Assembly (NCBI GenBank): GCA_041394705.1
Contig: JAWKHS010000004.1
Span: 62,001 to 126,000, forward strand
DNA: 64,000 nucleotides
DNA from: Vicinamibacterales bacterium
Lineage (GTDB): Bacteria > Acidobacteriota > Vicinamibacteria > Vicinamibacterales > UBA2999
Reading direction: 5' to 3'
The notes under the pieces are model-generated. The model was not told the DNA's origin. It ran no database searches and worked only from the letters and a program-made list of their open reading frames with translations. Shown in pieces: positions 59,975 to 64,000 of the stretch (position 1 is the stretch's first letter; every line of letters begins with the position of its first letter). A program made the translations under genes and the position numbers.

Positions 59975-60987
59975 TCCGCCGTGTCGTGCGAGGCCGTGAC
60001 GTTGCGGAGGAAGGGCGCCAGCGCGCGGACGAACGCGCGGCTCCAGTCGATGGCGCTCGCGCGGTCCAGGTGACTGTCGTCGTGGCTGGACGGCCCGGCG
60101 ATGTCGGCCGTCACCAGGGGGACGCCCAGGTAGTCGGCGAAGACGGCGGGCCCGCCGCCGGGCATCGGTTCCGGCGTCGGCACGCGGGTCAGCACGAGCC
60201 GGCTGCCGCGGGCGTCCATGTCGGCCTTGAAGGCCCTGGCCGCGGCCAGCTCGTCGCGCCCGGCCCGAGGGCCGTCGAGCGGGAAGGGCGGAAACGCCGT
60301 CGTGCCCGCCCGCCACGGCGAGATGATCCACGTGCCGTCGAAGCGCGATCGGTAGGCCGTGAACGTCCGAAGCGTCCGCAGACCGGGGCGGCCGTACAGC
60401 TCCAGCCAGTGTGGAAGCACCGCGTGCATGCTCCGCCGGAACTCGTGGCCGAGCTCCGCCTCGATCTGGAGCTTGCGCGCCGCGAAGGGCGTGTCGCGGT
60501 TCACCACCTCGGCCCAGTCGCTCAGGCGGTTCGCGAAGAAGCCGTCGGCGTTGACCACGACCAGCTTCGGGCGCAGGTCGAACTTTCGGATGATGGCCAG
60601 TGGGAACCGATCGGCCTCGCGGTAGCCGAAGCCGAGCACGTAGTAGTTCAGCCCCTGGGCCTCGAAGAACGGCCGCAGGACCCGCGGGCGCAGGGCGAAC
60701 ATGAGCCGCGAGTTGCCCAGGAAGAGGACGTCGGCGGCGCGCAGGCGGGCCAGGGCGTCCGGGTCGGTGCCGAAGTAGAGCACGTGGTGGTCCACGTGGC
60801 CGGCGATGTCGTTGGCGAGATAGTGGTCGCCGTCGTCGGGACGCTCGCCCGCCACGAGCTGCTCCCGTCGATCGCCCTCGACCGGCAGCCGCCGGGACGC
60901 CTGGTCCCCGGCCACCACGGCGGTCGCGAACGTGGCGGCGAAGGCGGCGGCCGGCACGAGCATTCCGGACGCCCTTTTCGACCGCAT
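59971..60987 (-). CDS. SGNH-like protein, partner of the MBOAT transferase
   Basis: 338 residues from the ATG at 60987 (MRSKRASGMLVPAAAFAATF, signal or membrane anchor). VLFLGNSRLMFALRP is the block-I GNS variant of SGNH hydrolases, and SSHDDSHLDRASAIDWSRAF fits block V (D-x2-H). Its pairing with MBOAT by a 4-bp overlap suggests an AlgJ/AlgX-like acetyl transfer to a secreted polymer. TACACT lies six bases before the ATG. Confidence 0.75.
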   Translation of the reverse strand: MRSKRASGMLVPAAAFAATFATAVVAGDQASRRLPVEGDRREQLVAGERPDDGDHYLANDIAGHVDHHVLYFGTDPDALARLRAADVLFLGNSRLMFALRPRVLRPFFEAQGLNYYVLGFGYREADRFPLAIIRKFDLRPKLVVVNADGFFANRLSDWAEVVNRDTPFAARKLQIEAELGHEFRRSMHAVLPHWLELYGRPGLRTLRTFTAYRSRFDGTWIISPWRAGTTAFPPFPLDGPRAGRDELAAARAFKADMDARGSRLVLTRVPTPEPMPGGGPAVFADYLGVPLVTADIAGPSSHDDSHLDRASAIDWSRAFVRALAPFLRNVTASHDTAE

Positions 60988-61085
60988 TTTTTCAGTGTAA
61001 TTCAAGTCAGTTCCGTGCAGTCGAGGGTCCTTGGCGGCGGCAGCGGATGCGTCGCGCCGGGCGCGCGCCGGACCGTGGCAAGGCA

Positions 61086-61128
61086 TTGACACGACTCGTA
61101 TCAAGTCCTACACTTGATGCGTGTCAAG
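61086..61128 (+). promoter_or_regulatory. hspR promoter with HAIR-like operators
   Basis: TTGACA (61086-61091) and TACACT (61109-61114) lie 17 bases apart, and the GTG start of hspR is at 61121, six bases after the -10. A nearly perfect inverted repeat TTGACACGA-C-TCGTATCAA (61086-61104) overlaps the -35, and CTTGA-N6-TCAAG (61113-61128) overlaps the start. Both resemble the HspR-binding HAIR element, so autorepression is likely. Confidence 0.7.
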
Positions 61129-61468
61129 CGAGCTGATCTTCATCAGCGTGGCGGCCCGGATGCTGAGCATGCATCCGCAGACCCTCCGCAAGTACGAACG
61201 GCTGGGGCTGGTGCAGCCGACGCGCACCCTCGGCAGCATGCGCCTCTACTCCGAGGAACAGATGGCCCGGCTGCGGCTCATCAAGTTCCTCGTCGAAGAT
61301 GCCGGGGTCAACCTGGCGGGCGTCCAGCGCCTGCTCGCGGTCGCGGAGGGCCTGCAGCGCCTCGAGCCGCTCCTGGACGACGGAGACCTGAGTCGCGCCG
61401 ACGCGCGCCGCCGGCTGGCGCGGGAAGTGCAGCGGTTGAAGGAGGTCGTGGGCCTCGCGCCCGCGTGA
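61121..61468 (+). CDS. hspR: heat-shock repressor HspR (MerR family)
   Basis: 115 residues from GTG at 61121. The MerR HTH-wing reads FISVAARMLSMHPQTLRKYE and GSMRLYSEEQMARLRLIKFL, with a C-terminal coiled coil (LAREVQRLKEVV). This is HspR rather than a heavy-metal MerR: no metal-binding Cys, and chaperone genes follow. It probably represses this cbpA-clpB operon and itself at the HAIR-like sites upstream. Leaderless GTG start. Confidence 0.92.
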   Translation: MSSELIFISVAARMLSMHPQTLRKYERLGLVQPTRTLGSMRLYSEEQMARLRLIKFLVEDAGVNLAGVQRLLAVAEGLQRLEPLLDDGDLSRADARRRLAREVQRLKEVVGLAPA

Positions 61469-61471
61469 GCC

Positions 61472-62374
61472 ATGGACTTCCGCGACTACTACGCCACGCT
61501 CGGCGTGCCGAAGACGGCCTCCGAGAAAGAGATCAAGCAGGCCTTCCGGCGTCTGGCGCGCAAATTCCACCCGGACGTCAATCCCGGCGACAAGGGCGCC
61601 GAGACGAAGTTCAAGGAGATCAACGAAGCCTACGAGGTGCTGGGCACCCCGGAGACCCGGAAAAAATACGACGAGCTCGGCGCCAACTGGCGGCAGTACG
61701 AACAGATGCCGAACGGGGCCGCCGGACCCTGGGCGGGCCAGTCGGGTTTCCGCACGATGTCGCCGGAGGAGGTCGAGCAGATCTTCGGCGCCGGCGGCAG
61801 TCCGTTCTCGGACTTCTTCAACACGTTCTTCGGAGGGCAGACGACCGGGGCCGGTCGGCCGCGCGCCGGCCGGAGCCGACCGCGCCGGGCTCCCGAGGTG
61901 GAATACGAAGTCGCGCTGCCACTCGAGGCGGCGCTCGGCGGGCGCGTCGAACGCCTCACGGTACCGGCCTCGGGCGGCGAGCGCACGATCGAGGTACGGA
62001 TTCCGGCGGGCATCACGGATGGCACCAGGCTCAGGGCGGGTGACGTGCACCTGCGGGTGCGCCTGATGCCCCACCCGCGTTTCGATCGGCAGGGCCGCGA
62101 TCTGACGGTGGGCGTGCCCGTGTCGGTGGCGACCGCCGCACTGGGCGGCGCGGTGGACGTGACGACGCTGAGTGGAAGCCGCCTTTCGATCAAGGTGCCG
62201 CCGGGCACCCAGTCCGGGCAGCGGCTCCGCGTGAAGGGACACGGCCTGCCGGCACCGGGAGCGCCCGACGACCGCGGCGACCTCTTCGCCCGCATCGACG
62301 TGCGGGTGCCGACCAGCCTGACCCCCGAGGCCCGCGCGCACTATGAAGGGCTGCGCGCGCTCGAGACGCACTAG
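61472..62374 (+). CDS. cbpA: DnaJ-type chaperone (CbpA-like)
   Basis: 300 residues. J domain: [20 protein letters not shown] with the HPD motif (residues 33-35) in [13 protein letters not shown]-rich linker follows ([18 protein letters not shown]), then two C-terminal client-binding beta domains. No zinc-finger CxxCxGxG repeats, so type II. It follows hspR by three bases and stimulates DnaK, which is not in the window. Confidence 0.93.
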   Translation: MDFRDYYATLGVPKTASEKEIKQAFRRLARKFHPDVNPGDKGAETKFKEINEAYEVLGTPETRKKYDELGANWRQYEQMPNGAAGPWAGQSGFRTMSPEEVEQIFGAGGSPFSDFFNTFFGGQTTGAGRPRAGRSRPRRAPEVEYEVALPLEAALGGRVERLTVPASGGERTIEVRIPAGITDGTRLRAGDVHLRVRLMPHPRFDRQGRDLTVGVPVSVATAALGGAVDVTTLSGSRLSIKVPPGTQSGQRLRVKGHGLPAPGAPDDRGDLFARIDVRVPTSLTPEARAHYEGLRALETH

Positions 62375-62419
62375 CACGACCCCCGGCCAGGCCGGGATGC
62401 GCAGGAAGGACGAACGGCC

Positions 62420-64000
<1,581 letters not shown>

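Overview
The window is GC-rich bacterial chromosome. Its gene content points to the Acidobacteriota, most likely class Vicinamibacteria. The clues are a remnant of a duplicated orphan MacB/FtsX permease, a large Asp-box propeller protein, a propeller-amidohydrolase fusion, NTAVG-repeat surface proteins and several TANNNT boxes placed right in front of start codons. The placement is inference from content; no rRNA gene is present.

Layout. 1-21.4 kb is host DNA: dnaE (partial), guaA, a PQQ-type propeller lipoprotein-like gene, an orphan NtrY-like kinase, pssA-psd, a YdcH-like protein, tsaB-rimI, mutS, an M28 peptidase, a YfgM-like protein, and two paralogous NTAVG-repeat proteins. 36.2-64 kb is again host DNA: tRNA-Arg(CCU), apt, acyP, an HD-GYP regulator, an Asp-box protein, a UPF0104 protein, an amidohydrolase, a CDF transporter, a PolX-like PHP protein, an MsrP-like/cytochrome b pair, tRNA-Pro(CGG), surE, nfeD-stomatin, ridA, truA, a glycosidase, an MBOAT-SGNH pair, and the hspR-cbpA-clpB stress cluster, which runs off the right edge.

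Between them lies the accessory region, an integrated element of about 14.6 kb (21559-36192). It is bounded by a perfect 45-bp direct repeat that copies the 3' part of tRNA-Arg(CCU); the tRNA is intact at the right junction. All its genes read leftward: an excisionase-like HTH protein, a P4/D5-type primase-helicase, a TubC_N-like small protein, an iteron array, a cold-shock-domain protein, a P27-type terminase small subunit, a conserved phage protein, two small HTH proteins, an unidentified 157-residue protein, a coiled-coil protein, an HK97-type prohead protease, an S49 peptidase, a tape measure protein split by a frameshift, a ribbon-helix-helix repressor with its own promoter-operator, two small unknown proteins, and two tandem tyrosine recombinases ending beside attL. 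I could not find a large terminase, portal, major capsid protein, tail fibre or lysis gene. The element is therefore either a phage satellite (PICI-like, with its own small terminase, primase and iteron origin) or a decayed prophage.

Among host genes, at least nine have a TANNNT-like -10 box only 5-8 nt before the start codon and no Shine-Dalgarno sequence. This suggests leaderless transcription, and it also settles several start codons (for example the cytochrome b at 52610 and the UPF0104 protein at 42659).
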